Assembly: GCF_901472495.1 (NCBI RefSeq)
Contig: NZ_LR590469.1
Coordinates: forward strand, 992,001-1,056,000
Direction: 5' to 3'
Length of the DNA stretch: 64,000 nucleotides
Origin: Yersinia enterocolitica subsp. enterocolitica
Lineage (GTDB): Bacteria; Pseudomonadota; Gammaproteobacteria; Enterobacterales; Enterobacteriaceae
How positions within the stretch are numbered: the first letter of the stretch is position 1; each line of letters begins with the position of its first letter. The notes below the pieces were generated by a model, which was given only the letters and a program-made list of their open reading frames with translations, had not been told where the DNA came from and ran no database searches. Shown here in pieces: positions 44,773-53,997 of this stretch. The translations under genes were made by a program, and so were the position numbers.

Positions 44773-46164
44773 ATGTCTAGTGGTCTCGTTACAGCTGCGT
44801 ACATAGTTGCTGCGATTTTATTTATTTTCAGTTTGGCTGGGCTGTCGCGCCACGAAACATCCAAACAAGGTAACACTTTCGGTGTGACCGGTATGGCCAT
44901 CGCGCTTATTGCGACCATTCTGGGGCCAGACTCAGGTAACGTTGCCTGGATTATCATCGCGATGGTAATTGGTGGGGCAATTGGTATTTATCTGGCGAAG
45001 AAAGTCGAAATGACCGAAATGCCGGAACTGGTTGCCATCTTGCACAGCTTCGTCGGTCTGGCGGCAGTTCTGGTTGGCTTTAACAGCTATCTGGATCATG
45101 GCCCGGTGGTCATGGACGCAGTGATGGTGAATATCCATCTGACTGAAGTGTTCTTGGGTATATTTATCGGTGCGGTGACATTTACCGGTTCTATTGTTGC
45201 CTTCGGTAAATTACGCGGGATTATCTCATCCAAACCGCTGATGCTGCCACAACGCCATAAACTGAACCTGGTCGCGCTGGTTGTTTCATTCCTGCTGATG
45301 ATTATGTTTGTCAAAACAGATAGCGTGGCGCTGCAAGTGGTCGCACTATTATTGATGACCGTGATTGCTTTAGCCTTCGGCTGGCATTTGGTTGCATCTA
45401 TTGGTGGTGCTGATATGCCGGTTGTCGTTTCAATGTTGAACTCCTATTCAGGTTGGGCGGCGGCGGCGGCCGGTTTCATGCTGAGCAACGATTTGCTGAT
45501 TGTGACCGGTGCGTTAGTCGGTTCTTCTGGTGCGATTCTGTCGTACATCATGTGTAAAGCGATGAATCGTTCGTTCATCAGCGTGATTGCCGGTGGCTTT
45601 GGTACCGATGGTTCTTCTACCGGTGATGCTGAAGAAATGGGTGAGTATCGTGAAACCAATGCTGAGGAAGTGGCTGAACTGCTGAAAAATGCCAGCTCTG
45701 TCATCATCACCCCTGGTTATGGTATGGCGGTTGCGCAGGCACAGTATCCAGTTGCTGAAATCACAGCAAAACTCCAGGCTCGTGGGATCAAAGTACGCTT
45801 TGGTATTCACCCAGTAGCAGGGCGCTTGCCAGGCCATATGAACGTGTTATTGGCTGAAGCTAAAGTGCCTTACGACGTGGTGCTGGAGATGGACGAAATC
45901 AATGATGACTTCCCAAGCACTGATGTAGTGCTGGTGATTGGCGCTAATGACACCGTAAACCCGGCAGCACTTGAAGATCCTCGCAGCCCGATTGCCGGTA
46001 TGCCTGTGCTGGAAGTATGGAAAGCGCAAAGTGTTATTGCTTTCAAACGTTCAATGAACACCGGTTATGCTGGAGTTCAAAACCCCTTGTTCTTCAAAGA
46101 CAATACTCAGATGTTATTTGGTGATGCTAAAGATAGCGTGGAAGCTATTTTACGCGCATTGTAA
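44773..46164 (+). CDS. pntB: NAD(P) transhydrogenase subunit beta
   Basis: The 463-residue protein has eight to nine membrane helices in its first ~260 residues, with the proton-channel histidine in ILHSFVGLAAVL. A C-terminal NADP-binding domain follows (VIITPGYGMAVAQAQYPV, GIHPVAGRLPGHMNVLLAEA, VLVIGANDTVNPAA). It matches E. coli PntB (462 aa) closely. Confidence 0.96.
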   Translation: MSSGLVTAAYIVAAILFIFSLAGLSRHETSKQGNTFGVTGMAIALIATILGPDSGNVAWIIIAMVIGGAIGIYLAKKVEMTEMPELVAILHSFVGLAAVLVGFNSYLDHGPVVMDAVMVNIHLTEVFLGIFIGAVTFTGSIVAFGKLRGIISSKPLMLPQRHKLNLVALVVSFLLMIMFVKTDSVALQVVALLLMTVIALAFGWHLVASIGGADMPVVVSMLNSYSGWAAAAAGFMLSNDLLIVTGALVGSSGAILSYIMCKAMNRSFISVIAGGFGTDGSSTGDAEEMGEYRETNAEEVAELLKNASSVIITPGYGMAVAQAQYPVAEITAKLQARGIKVRFGIHPVAGRLPGHMNVLLAEAKVPYDVVLEMDEINDDFPSTDVVLVIGANDTVNPAALEDPRSPIAGMPVLEVWKAQSVIAFKRSMNTGYAGVQNPLFFKDNTQMLFGDAKDSVEAILRAL

Positions 46165-46184
46165 TGGCGGCAGGGTATTGATTC

Positions 46185-46372
46185 AGGGCCACTAAGGTGG
46201 CCCTGAGGTTAATGACAAAGTGCCCGTAGAGGTGAAACAGGCAGATCGTAAAGACGCCGTACTTCTTTTGTTAAAACAAGCATCCCTGGCGCGGACGGCC
46301 TGTATTCACCTTGCAAGATCGAGCCGTTGGGGTTTGTCAGCAGTCTGAAGGCCACCGAGGTGGCCTTTCTTT
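46185..46372 (+). terminator. Terminator hairpins of pntB flanking a repeat element
   Basis: AGGGCCACTAAGGTGGCCCT (46185-46204) lies left and AAGGCCACCGAGGTGGCCTT (46348-46367) right of a YPAL-like element; the right copy is followed by TCTTTT. The two hairpins are near copies, as if one terminator had been duplicated by the insertion and then drifted. Confidence 0.65.
46205..46348 (-). repeat. YPAL-like palindromic repeat, copy 3 (inverted)
   Basis: This is copy 1 in reverse orientation. It begins GAGGTTAATGACAAAGTGCCCG and ends GGGGTTTGTCAGCAGTCTGA, about 144 bp, with one arm shortened. The central segment GTTAAAACAAGCAT is shared with copy 4. Confidence 0.85.
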
Positions 46373-46402
46373 TGCTCTAATCACGAATAGCTTGTGAAGC
46401 GG

Positions 46403-47359
46403 TTATTCTCCATCCTCAGAATCTTCATTGCTTTCCACTGGGCAGTTAAAACCTTCAGGTTTAATGGCTAACAAATCACATTTCAGATGATCGATCACAT
46501 GCTCCGTGGTATTTCCGATAAAGGCAGCAGATAGCCCCGTACGCCCCAAAGTACCCAGAACCACCACCCCAGCCCGTAAATGTTCCGCCAGATCAGGAAT
46601 AACTTCTTCCGGCAACCCTTTTTCGACATGAGTGAATTTCTCATCAATACCAAATTGCTGGCGCAATGCTTTCATCGCGACCAAATGTTGGCCACGAATA
46701 GCATCGTTATAGACGCTCGGATCAAAATCAGGTAATTCAATGGCAATGTTAATCGGGGTAACCGGATAGGCGCTAATCAAGTGCACCGGTGTTTGGTTGA
46801 GATTTTCGGCGAGCTCTCTGGTTTCGTTAACTAAACGCAGATTAAGTGGGTCATGCAGTGGGTCTTCACTTGAGAGATTGACGGCAACCAGTGCAGTACC
46901 ATTTTCCGGCCAAGGTTGGTCTTTGACCATCCACACCGGGCATGGGCATTTACGCAATAAATGCCAGTCAGTGGGGGTGAAGATAATTGATTCGAGGCGG
47001 TCGTGCTGATGTGCCATTTTGAGCAATAAATCATGCTTAAATTTCAGGACTTCCTGAATAATGGCTTCGTAGGGCCGATTGTGCCATACCACTTTGATTT
47101 CAATCGGTATCCCTTCATCAAGATAAAATCGACACTGTTCACTTATCCATGCTGAACGTTGGCTGATAACCCCTTTGCGCATTGCGGTGCGCTCATCAGG
47201 CGACAGTAGAGTGGTCATGTCATAGGACAAGTCGTAAATAGCCAAAAATGCTTTAATTGTGCCGCCATTACGCCGTACAAGATAAACTGCACGCCTTAAT
47301 GCAGGCTGATCATCCTGATTGGGGTCAATAGCAACCAGAATATTCTGATACTTTGCCAT
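46403..47359 (-). CDS. uspE: Universal stress protein UspE
   Basis: The 318-residue protein has two tandem Usp domains. The first starts YQNILVAIDPNQDDQPALRRAV. The second ends with the nucleotide-binding-type motif VVVLGTLGRTGLSAAFIGNTTEHVIDHLKCDLLAIKP. The E. coli homologue (316 aa) is linked to oxidant resistance, motility and adhesion. GGAGA precedes the ATG. The order uspE-fnr-ogt is as in E. coli. Confidence 0.95.
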   Translation of the reverse strand: MAKYQNILVAIDPNQDDQPALRRAVYLVRRNGGTIKAFLAIYDLSYDMTTLLSPDERTAMRKGVISQRSAWISEQCRFYLDEGIPIEIKVVWHNRPYEAIIQEVLKFKHDLLLKMAHQHDRLESIIFTPTDWHLLRKCPCPVWMVKDQPWPENGTALVAVNLSSEDPLHDPLNLRLVNETRELAENLNQTPVHLISAYPVTPINIAIELPDFDPSVYNDAIRGQHLVAMKALRQQFGIDEKFTHVEKGLPEEVIPDLAEHLRAGVVVLGTLGRTGLSAAFIGNTTEHVIDHLKCDLLAIKPEGFNCPVESNEDSEDGE

Positions 47360-47595
47360 AGAGTCTCCTTACAACCGTGAATTAACAGTATGTTAGTTAA
47401 AGAGTAAACCATGAAAGTGAAAGAGAACAGGTGAGAGCACAAACCAGATAAATTATATAGGTAGGAGGGGGACTGATAAATCACATTTTGTGAGTCAGAA
47501 AGTGGCGGGGCAGTTATACCGTTCGGCTCGCGCCGCTACACACCTCCGGTACATATCCCCGCCTACCCATTTACTGACGTCATAGGGCAATAATA

Positions 47596-48351
47596 TTAAT
47601 TACAGCTTGGTTTTGGGTTACCCGCCAGTTGAGCCAGTGCTTCGGTATTCTCGATAGTGATGTATTTACCTTTCACACTCAGAATATCGCTTTTCTGGAA
47701 ACGCCCCAATAAACGGCTGATGGTTTCTACCGTCAGGCCTAAATAGTTGCCAATATCACCCCGCGTCATAGTGAGGCGGAATTCACGTGGTGAGAAGCCA
47801 CGTTGAGCAAAGCGGCGCGAGAGATTATAAATAAACGCGGCCAAACGCTCTTCTGCATTCTTTTTAGAAAGCAGCAAAATCATGTCTTGATCACCTTTAA
47901 TCTCGCCACTCATCAGGCGCATCATCTGTTGGCGCAGATTTGGCATTTTACCGGATAAGTCATCTAAGGTATCAAACGGGATTTCGCAAACCATTGAGGT
48001 TTCGAGAGCTTGCGCAAAGCTGGGATGTTGCAAATTACTAATAGCATCAAAACCGACTAAATCGCCTGCCAGATGGAAGCCGGTAATTTGCTCATCACCT
48101 TCTTCGGTAATGGTGTAACTTTTAATGGTCCCGGAACGGATGGCGTACAGGGATTTTAGCTCATCACCTGCTTTAAACAGCGCCTGTCCTTTCTGAATAG
48201 GTTTTTTTCTTTCAATGATATTATCGAGCTGATCCAGCTCATTTTCATTCAAAGTAAAAGGAATACAGAGCTGACTGATACTGCAATCCTGACAATGGAT
48301 TGCACAACCGCCAGACTGAATACGTCGGATTATTCGTTTTTCCGGGATCAT
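47596..48351 (-). CDS. fnr: Anaerobic regulator FNR
   Basis: The 251-residue CRP-family regulator is nearly identical to E. coli FNR. It has the [4Fe-4S] cysteines C20, C23, C29 (CQDCSISQLC) and the fourth in SMVCEIPF. The DNA-recognition helix is LTVETISRLLGRFQKS. Loss of the cluster by oxygen makes it monomeric and inactive. An FNR box lies 19 bp upstream of the start codon, and another controls the fnrS gene in this window. Confidence 0.97.
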   Translation of the reverse strand: MIPEKRIIRRIQSGGCAIHCQDCSISQLCIPFTLNENELDQLDNIIERKKPIQKGQALFKAGDELKSLYAIRSGTIKSYTITEEGDEQITGFHLAGDLVGFDAISNLQHPSFAQALETSMVCEIPFDTLDDLSGKMPNLRQQMMRLMSGEIKGDQDMILLLSKKNAEERLAAFIYNLSRRFAQRGFSPREFRLTMTRGDIGNYLGLTVETISRLLGRFQKSDILSVKGKYITIENTEALAQLAGNPKPSCN

Positions 48352-48369
48352 AGGGTATTCCCATTAATA

Positions 48370-48383
48370 TTGATATGCGTCAA
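48370..48383 (-). promoter_or_regulatory. FNR box in the fnr leader/promoter
   Basis: TTGAT-ATGC-GTCAA matches TTGAT-N4-ATCAA at nine of ten positions. It lies 19-32 bp upstream of the fnr start codon, so it probably overlaps the transcription start and mediates the known negative autoregulation of fnr. Confidence 0.7.
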
Positions 48384-48423
48384 TTTTAACATCTTTTCTT
48401 GCTTCTGATAAGAGCAACAATAG

Positions 48424-48942
48424 TTAGCGCGCTAAAAGATAGCCCTCGTGCATTAATAGCCAGCGTTTTCGTTCTACGCCTCCCGCATAACCGGTCAATG
48501 CACCTTGCTGCCCAATCACCCTATGACAAGGCACAACAATCGATATGGGGTTTAAGCCGTTGGCCATCCCAACCGCTCTGGAAGCGGTGGGGCGGTTAAT
48601 GCGTTTTGCTAATTCGCCATAAGTAATGGTCTCACCACAAGGGATTTTACGCAGTTGTTGCCAAACTTGACGCTGAAAATCGGTACCCGCGGTTTTAACC
48701 GGTAAATTATCAATAATATTCAGTTCGCCGGAAAAATAGCGTTGCATGCTGTCACTCAATCCACCTGGATTGCGCTGTTCCACCAGGCTAAAAGTATTTG
48801 CGCCGTAATGATTACGTAGCAGCTTCATCAGGCGTTCGTAGTGATCGGTCCAATCAATGGCGCGTAGTCGGTGCTCTTCGTCTGCAATTAACAACAGTTC
48901 ACCCTGAGGGGTTGCCATTCTATCAATCAAAAACGTTTCCAT
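48424..48942 (-). CDS. ogt: Methylated-DNA-protein-cysteine methyltransferase Ogt
   Basis: The 172-residue protein has the alkyl-acceptor site NPISIVVPCHRVIG and the DNA-binding arginine-finger helix ASRAVGMANGLN, as in Ogt/MGMT. It repairs O6-alkylguanine and O4-alkylthymine by suicidal transfer to its cysteine. The ATG at 48942 has GGAG five bases upstream and begins METFLIDRMATPQGEL, as in E. coli; an ATG at 48966 is less likely. Confidence 0.94.
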   Translation of the reverse strand: METFLIDRMATPQGELLLIADEEHRLRAIDWTDHYERLMKLLRNHYGANTFSLVEQRNPGGLSDSMQRYFSGELNIIDNLPVKTAGTDFQRQVWQQLRKIPCGETITYGELAKRINRPTASRAVGMANGLNPISIVVPCHRVIGQQGALTGYAGGVERKRWLLMHEGYLLAR

Positions 48943-49191
48943 AGTTCTCCACGACGTTGCTGCCACTGGTTGAGCGAATTGTTGGCTTAAAAACTTTGCT
49001 GGCGATTATTACATGAAAATAACATCAATAGATGACTATCAGGGCTGAAAAGCAAAAACCTGCTTTTATTGCGGCGTTAATCGCATAAACCATGAAGTTT
49101 AGGTATAAGGTCGGGGTGGGCGAAGTCAGTGTAAACCGCTAGGATAAAAGTCTGTTATTTACGAAATCAATTCATATCAGGTATTCAATTC

Positions 49192-50010
49192 ATGTCCAAT
49201 TTCACCTCGCATCCTTTATTACGTGAGAACGAACCGCCAGCTGCGGCTATCGAACGAGCTGAGAGCCATTCGCCTTTTATCTTATTGGCAGACCATGCCG
49301 GGCAGCGTATTCCAGCTCAACTCGGGGATTTAGGATTACCAGCAGGAGAAATTGATCGTCACATTGGTTGGGATATTGGCTCATTAGCCACCGCGCAGTT
49401 ACTTAGCCAGTATTTAGATGCCACATTAATTCATCAGCGTTATTCGCGTTTAGTTATTGATTGCAATCGTACCCCTGGTATCGCCAGTTCTATCCCTGAA
49501 ATCTCTGAAAACACACGGATCCCGCGTAATATCGGTGTCACAGTGGAAGAGGCTCAAGCTCGTCGAGCAGAGGTATTTCAGCCATATCATGATTTGATTA
49601 CACAGACGCTTAATCAGCGCCGTGATAGTGGCCAGCCTAGTGTCATTATTTCCATGCACAGTTTTACACCATCATTTAAAAATATTTCTCGGCCTTGGCA
49701 AATTGGCACTTTATTTCACCGCAACCCCGAGTTTGCGCTGCAATTAGTGTCATTTTTGCAGCATGAAGATGTTTTAGATGTGGGGATCAATGAACCTTAT
49801 GCGATGACGGATGCAACAGATTTCACTTTGCCATTCCATGCCGAGCAGCGGCAGTTACCTTATGTTGGTATTGAGATTCGACAAGATCTTATTACTGATG
49901 AGAACGGGCAGGAGGAATGGGCCAGGCGGCTGGCAAGGTTGTTACCGCAAGTGTTATCCGCCTATACCCGTCATACTTCAAGCTGCAGGGGTGTTGGCTA
50001 CACTCAATAA
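49192..50010 (+). CDS. N-formylglutamate amidohydrolase family protein
   Basis: The 272-residue protein contains family segments FILLADHAGQRIPAQLGDLGLP, RHIGWDIGSLATAQLLSQYLDA, RYSRLVIDCNR and SVIISMHSFTP. It belongs to the HutG-type zinc amidohydrolase family, but no hut genes are nearby, so the substrate is open. The last 15 codons (from YTRHTSSC to the stop) are encoded by an ERIC element, so the natural C terminus has been replaced. Confidence 0.82.
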   Translation: MSNFTSHPLLRENEPPAAAIERAESHSPFILLADHAGQRIPAQLGDLGLPAGEIDRHIGWDIGSLATAQLLSQYLDATLIHQRYSRLVIDCNRTPGIASSIPEISENTRIPRNIGVTVEEAQARRAEVFQPYHDLITQTLNQRRDSGQPSVIISMHSFTPSFKNISRPWQIGTLFHRNPEFALQLVSFLQHEDVLDVGINEPYAMTDATDFTLPFHAEQRQLPYVGIEIRQDLITDENGQEEWARRLARLLPQVLSAYTRHTSSCRGVGYTQ

Positions 50011-50163
50011 CCCGAATCACTGACTTATGTAAGCTCATCGGGATTAATGAGCCTCATCCCTGAGGCTCACCCTGCGGGCAGCATAAATGCTGTACAAATC
50101 GGTTCCCGACCGATTTGTATCTCGCTTGCCGCCTTCCTGCAACTCGAATTATCTAGGGTATAT
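49964..50163 (+). repeat. ERIC element 3 (long form, about 200 bp)
   Basis: It starts ATACCCGTCATACTTCAAGC, contains GAATCACTGACTTATGTAAG and ends CTCGAATTATCTAGGGTATA. A ~70-bp insertion after CATCGGGATTAA includes small palindromes (CCTCATCCCTGAGG; TCGGTTCCCGACCGA). Its first 45 bases are translated as the end of the upstream gene. Confidence 0.9.
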
Positions 50164-50323
50164 AACCTTGTCACCTATTTAGCGACCCAAGAAAAATCTG
50201 TTTTGCGCCAATTATTTTTCTGGGTTTATGACTGGCCACTATTAATTAGTTATTATCGGTGGCTATAGTTATTTTTATTTTATAACTAATTATTTATCAC
50301 ACAACTTTAAGGTTGATAATCTT

Positions 50324-50842
50324 GTGGAACCCAAACCCGCGCGTATCCTGATCAGTGCCTGTTTGATGGGCAAACCTGTTCGTTATAATGGCAGTGCCCT
50401 GTCTGTCCATCATGAAATTATTCAGCGCTGGCAGGATGAAGGGCGGTTGGTCATGGTATGTCCTGAACTGGCTGCTGGAATGCCAGTACCTCGGCCTCCT
50501 GCTGAAATTCAGCAAGGTAATGGTGAGGCGGTATTACAAGGTCAGGCCCGGGTGATTGAACAATGGGGCAATGATGTCAGCCGGGAATTTCTGCAAGGGG
50601 CTTACCAGGCATTAGCGTTGGCCCAAAAACATCAGTGCACCTTGGCCATTCTCACTGAGGGTAGCCCGTCATGCGGTAGCAGCCGTATTTATGATGGCCA
50701 TTTTAATGGCACCCAACGCACTGGACAGGGCGTAACAACGGCCTTATTGCGCCGCCACGGGATCACCGTATTCAGTCATCTTCAACTTGAGCTGGCGGAT
50801 GATTTTTTGCGAAGTGGTTCACAAATCCAGGTTGAAAATTAA
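50324..50842 (+). CDS. DUF523 family protein
   Basis: The 172-residue protein fits DUF523. It has an N-terminal ILISACLMGKPVRYNG, then VCPELAAGMPVPRPPAEI and the cysteine motif ILTEGSPSCGSSRIYDGHFNGT. Conserved cysteines suggest metal or thiol chemistry; the function is unknown. The start is GTG at 50324, with AAGG upstream. It is followed closely by the LexA-controlled sbmC gene. Confidence 0.82.
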   Translation: MEPKPARILISACLMGKPVRYNGSALSVHHEIIQRWQDEGRLVMVCPELAAGMPVPRPPAEIQQGNGEAVLQGQARVIEQWGNDVSREFLQGAYQALALAQKHQCTLAILTEGSPSCGSSRIYDGHFNGTQRTGQGVTTALLRRHGITVFSHLQLELADDFLRSGSQIQVEN

Positions 50843-50865
50843 TCAAAAGTCATAAAATGCCGCTA

Positions 50866-50885
50866 TACTGTATAAATAAACAGTA
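50866..50885 (+). promoter_or_regulatory. LexA (SOS) box of sbmC
   Basis: TACTGTATAAATAAACAGTA fits the LexA consensus TACTGTATATATATACAGTA with only two or three differences (CTG-N10-CAG intact). It lies 52 bp upstream of the sbmC start. E. coli sbmC is a known SOS gene. Confidence 0.9.
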
Positions 50886-50937
50886 TTGTATCTTGAGTCA
50901 CTTAATTTTATTGAAACCATTAAGTCGAGGTAGCGAT

Positions 50938-51411
50938 ATGGCATTTAAGATAATTGAAAAACAACCACAACAGATTGTGAGTATCCGAGTCGTCGGGCCT
51001 TATCACGAAACCATCCCAAAAGGTTTTGACCAACTATCATCACTTTATACCCAATACCAAATTCCGGGAAAAGATTGGTTAGTGCTCTACTGGGATAACC
51101 CTGAAACCAATCCACCGGCTGAGTTGCGAGCTGATGTCTCATTATCTGTTGCGGATGATTATGTCTTGCCGCCAGAGCTCAGTGATCATCTGCAACTACA
51201 AGTGATTTCCGCTGGTTTGTATGCGGTGTACCACACTCGTGTATCAGATGATGATTACGCCAAAGCTTGGGGGGAATTATATAACCAGCATCTGCCACAA
51301 AGTGGCTATCGTCCAACCGAAGGGGCGTGCTACGAGGTTTACCTCAATGACGGCAGGGCTGATGGCTATTTTGATATAGATATCTATCAATCCGTTGAGA
51401 AAGACCAATAA
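50938..51411 (+). CDS. sbmC: DNA gyrase inhibitor SbmC (GyrI)
   Basis: The 157-residue protein matches E. coli SbmC: VGPYHETIPKGFDQL, LVLYWDNPETNPPAELRADV, VISAGLYAVYHTRV, ACYEVYLNDGRADGYFDIDIY. It is a GyrI-like effector-binding-fold protein that counters gyrase poisons such as microcin B17. The ATG at 50938 has GAGG upstream; an ATG at 50857 lies before the LexA box and is rejected. Confidence 0.93.
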   Translation: MAFKIIEKQPQQIVSIRVVGPYHETIPKGFDQLSSLYTQYQIPGKDWLVLYWDNPETNPPAELRADVSLSVADDYVLPPELSDHLQLQVISAGLYAVYHTRVSDDDYAKAWGELYNQHLPQSGYRPTEGACYEVYLNDGRADGYFDIDIYQSVEKDQ

Positions 51412-51422
51412 AGTGAGACAAG

Positions 51423-51454
51423 CAGTCGGACCTGAACAGTTCGGCTGTTTATTG
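51423..51454 (+). terminator. Weak hairpin terminator of sbmC
   Basis: CAGTCGGA (51423-51430) pairs, with two G-T wobbles, with TTCGGCTG (51440-51447), followed by TTTATT. It starts 12 bp after the sbmC stop. Confidence 0.5.
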
Positions 51455-51626
51455 CATCATTGTTGGCTTTTTTGGGATAGTGTTGTCGAAAAATAAGTCA
51501 TTATCCGCAGCAGTAAAAGTGGCATGCTTTGTCTACCGATTTAAGCGGGTTGGTGCTTGTCTTTTAGACGTTAGGAGCTGCCCGTGAACCAAGACAGACG
51601 ATGAAACTCGCATTCAGGATAATATT

Positions 51627-52367
51627 ATGACAAATACCATTCAGCAGGTCGCGATTGTTACCGGTGCATCACGGGGTATTGGTGCAGCAATAGCCGAGCG
51701 TTTGGCTCAGGATGGCTACACCGTCTTAATCAATTACTCTCGGGCTGATGATGAAGCCGAAGCCTTAGTGCGTAAAATTCAACAGGCAGGCGGCAATGCA
51801 TTGAGTGCCAAAGGCGATATTAGCGATCCTGCCGCTGTGGCTCAATTGTTTACCAAAGCTGAAACCGCCTTCGGTGGGGTTGATGTGTTGGTCAATAATG
51901 CCGGTATTATGTCACTCAGCACGGTTGCCGACAGCGACGATGAACATTTTGACCGCCAAATTGCCATTAACCTGAAAGGGAGCTTCAACGGAATGCGAGA
52001 AGCGGCGAAACGGCTCAGAAATGGCGGCCGAATTGTTAATTTCTCAACCAGTGTTGTGGGCTTAAAGTTGGAAAAGTATGCTGTTTATGCTGCCACCAAG
52101 GCTGCGGTTGAAACGATGACGGCAATACTGGCAAAAGAGTTGCGAGGCCGCGATATTACTGTCAATGCTGTGGCACCAGGGCCGACCGCGACGGATCTTT
52201 TCCTTAACGGAAAATCCGCTGAGCTGATTGAAAAAATGGCGAAAATGGCACCCTTAGAAAGATTGGGTACACCAGAGGACATTGCAGCGGCTGTGGCATT
52301 TTTGGTCGGAAAAGACGGCGGCTGGATCAATGGGCAAGTGTTGCGTGCTAACGGTGGGCTGATTTAA
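51627..52367 (+). CDS. SDR family oxidoreductase
   Basis: The 246-residue protein is a classical short-chain dehydrogenase. It has the cofactor motif VTGASRGIGAAIAERLA, NNAGI, the catalytic serine in NFSTSVVG and YAATK (Tyr-x3-Lys). It resembles FabG-like 3-ketoacyl reductases and glucose-dehydrogenase-like SDRs, and an NADPH preference is plausible from NYSRADDEA after strand 2. The substrate cannot be told. It is monocistronic, with no functional neighbour. Confidence 0.85.
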   Translation: MTNTIQQVAIVTGASRGIGAAIAERLAQDGYTVLINYSRADDEAEALVRKIQQAGGNALSAKGDISDPAAVAQLFTKAETAFGGVDVLVNNAGIMSLSTVADSDDEHFDRQIAINLKGSFNGMREAAKRLRNGGRIVNFSTSVVGLKLEKYAVYAATKAAVETMTAILAKELRGRDITVNAVAPGPTATDLFLNGKSAELIEKMAKMAPLERLGTPEDIAAAVAFLVGKDGGWINGQVLRANGGLI

Positions 52368-52454
52368 CACTATTGTGCGAAGGCGCAGTGGGGCCAGGGA
52401 ACTCTCCTGAAAGATAAGAAATAATAATTAATTGAGCTGCCATAAAAGTGTGGG

Positions 52455-52476
52455 CTGTCATAAAAGCGTCATTCGC
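52455..52476 (+). promoter_or_regulatory. Pho box of phoA
   Basis: CTGTCATAAAA followed by GCGTCATTCGC are the two 11-bp units expected for PhoB, close to E. coli phoA (CTGTCATAAAGTTGTCAC). A third related unit CTGCCATAAAA lies at 52437-52447. A -10-like TAGTAT (52483-52488) follows at the right distance. Confidence 0.82.
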
Positions 52477-52545
52477 CTGTTCTAGTATCCGTTGTAACCA
52501 ATCAATACAAATTGTATTACTGTTTTACAACAAGGAACTCTACTG

Positions 52546-53976
52546 ATGCAGAACCGCGTATCCACTTTGTCCGGCATAGCGTTATCCACCCTGATACTGA
52601 GCAGCTCTCTGTTCGCCCCTAATGCTATTGCCGCCGCCACCGGTTTATACGATCGCAGCGCCCACGGTGATGTCACTCAATTTGGTGGTGCTCGCCGTTT
52701 AACTGAAGACCAAACTCAGGCTCTTCGTGATTCGCTGTCCAACAAAACGGTAAAAAATGTCATTTTACTGATTGGTGATGGGATGGGTGACTCAGAGATA
52801 ACCTCGGCACGTAACTATGCTATGGGCGCGGGTGGTTTCTTCAAAGGGATTGATGCATTGCCGCTGACCGGACAATACACGCACTATTCATTAGATAAGA
52901 AAACACAGAAACCAGATTATGTGACTGACTCGGCCGCATCGGCTACTGCATGGTCTTCAGGTGTAAAAACCTATAATGGCGCTCTGGGTGTCGATGTGTT
53001 CGGGAAAGATCACGTCACCCTGTTGGAATTGGCTAAAAAAGCAGGTAAAGCGACTGGCAACGTTTCAACAGCTGAACTGCAAGATGCAACGCCTGCGGCA
53101 CAATTTGCTCATGTTACTGGCCGCAAATGTTATGGCCCGGAAGAAACCAGTGAGAAGTGCAGTACTAATGCGCTGGAGAATGGAGGCCGTGGTTCCATCA
53201 CTGAGCAAATGATTGAAGGACGTGCCGATGTCACCTTGGGCGGCGGCTCAAAGTCATTCAGCCAGTTGGCTAAAGCGGGTGAATGGAAAGATAAATCTTT
53301 GCGTGATCAGGCACTGGCTCGCGGTTATGTAATTGTCGAAAACCTGGATGATTTGAATGCCATCAAACAAGCAGACCAACAAAAACCCCTGTTGGGGTTA
53401 TTCAGTTCTGGCAACATGCCGGTACGTTGGCAGGGGCCAAAAGCCTCTTATCACGGCAATATAGATAAGCCGCCTGTAGTTTGTGAAAACAACGCTGAGC
53501 GAACTCAGGGTACGCCAACCTTGGCCGTCATGACCGAAAAGGCCATTGACCTGCTCAAAACCAACAAAAATGGCTTCTTCTTACAAGTCGAAGGGGCATC
53601 AATCGATAAACAAGACCACGCGGCTAATCCTTGCGGCCAGTTTGGTGAAACCGTCGATTTGGACGAAGCAGTGCAAAAAGCATTGGAATTTGCCCGCGCA
53701 GATGGCAACACACTGGTTATCGTGACCGCAGACCATGCTCATTCCAGTCAAATTATTGAGGCTGATGCCAAAGCTCCGGGCCTGACCCAAGCTCTAACCA
53801 CCAAAGATGGCGCAATAATGGCTATCAGTTATGGCAACTCAGAAGATGATTCTCAAGGGCATACCGGTACACAATTGCGCATTGCCGCTTACGGCCCACA
53901 TGCTGCGAATGTTGTTGGTCTGACAGACCAAACTGACCTGTTCTTTACCATGCGCGATGCCATGGCGATTAAATAA
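52546..53976 (+). CDS. phoA: Alkaline phosphatase PhoA
   Basis: The 476-residue protein has a signal peptide (cleavage near NAIAAA), the metal-site segment LLIGDGMGDSE, the catalytic serine in VTDSAASATAW, and metal ligands in VEGASIDKQDHAANP and VTADHAHSSQI. Cysteine pairs are positioned as in E. coli PhoA for periplasmic disulfides. It releases phosphate from esters under phosphate starvation. AAGGA precedes the ATG, and a terminator follows. Confidence 0.96.
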   Translation: MQNRVSTLSGIALSTLILSSSLFAPNAIAAATGLYDRSAHGDVTQFGGARRLTEDQTQALRDSLSNKTVKNVILLIGDGMGDSEITSARNYAMGAGGFFKGIDALPLTGQYTHYSLDKKTQKPDYVTDSAASATAWSSGVKTYNGALGVDVFGKDHVTLLELAKKAGKATGNVSTAELQDATPAAQFAHVTGRKCYGPEETSEKCSTNALENGGRGSITEQMIEGRADVTLGGGSKSFSQLAKAGEWKDKSLRDQALARGYVIVENLDDLNAIKQADQQKPLLGLFSSGNMPVRWQGPKASYHGNIDKPPVVCENNAERTQGTPTLAVMTEKAIDLLKTNKNGFFLQVEGASIDKQDHAANPCGQFGETVDLDEAVQKALEFARADGNTLVIVTADHAHSSQIIEADAKAPGLTQALTTKDGAIMAISYGNSEDDSQGHTGTQLRIAAYGPHAANVVGLTDQTDLFFTMRDAMAIK

Positions 53977-53997
53977 ATATCCGAACTTGTTGTTGAG

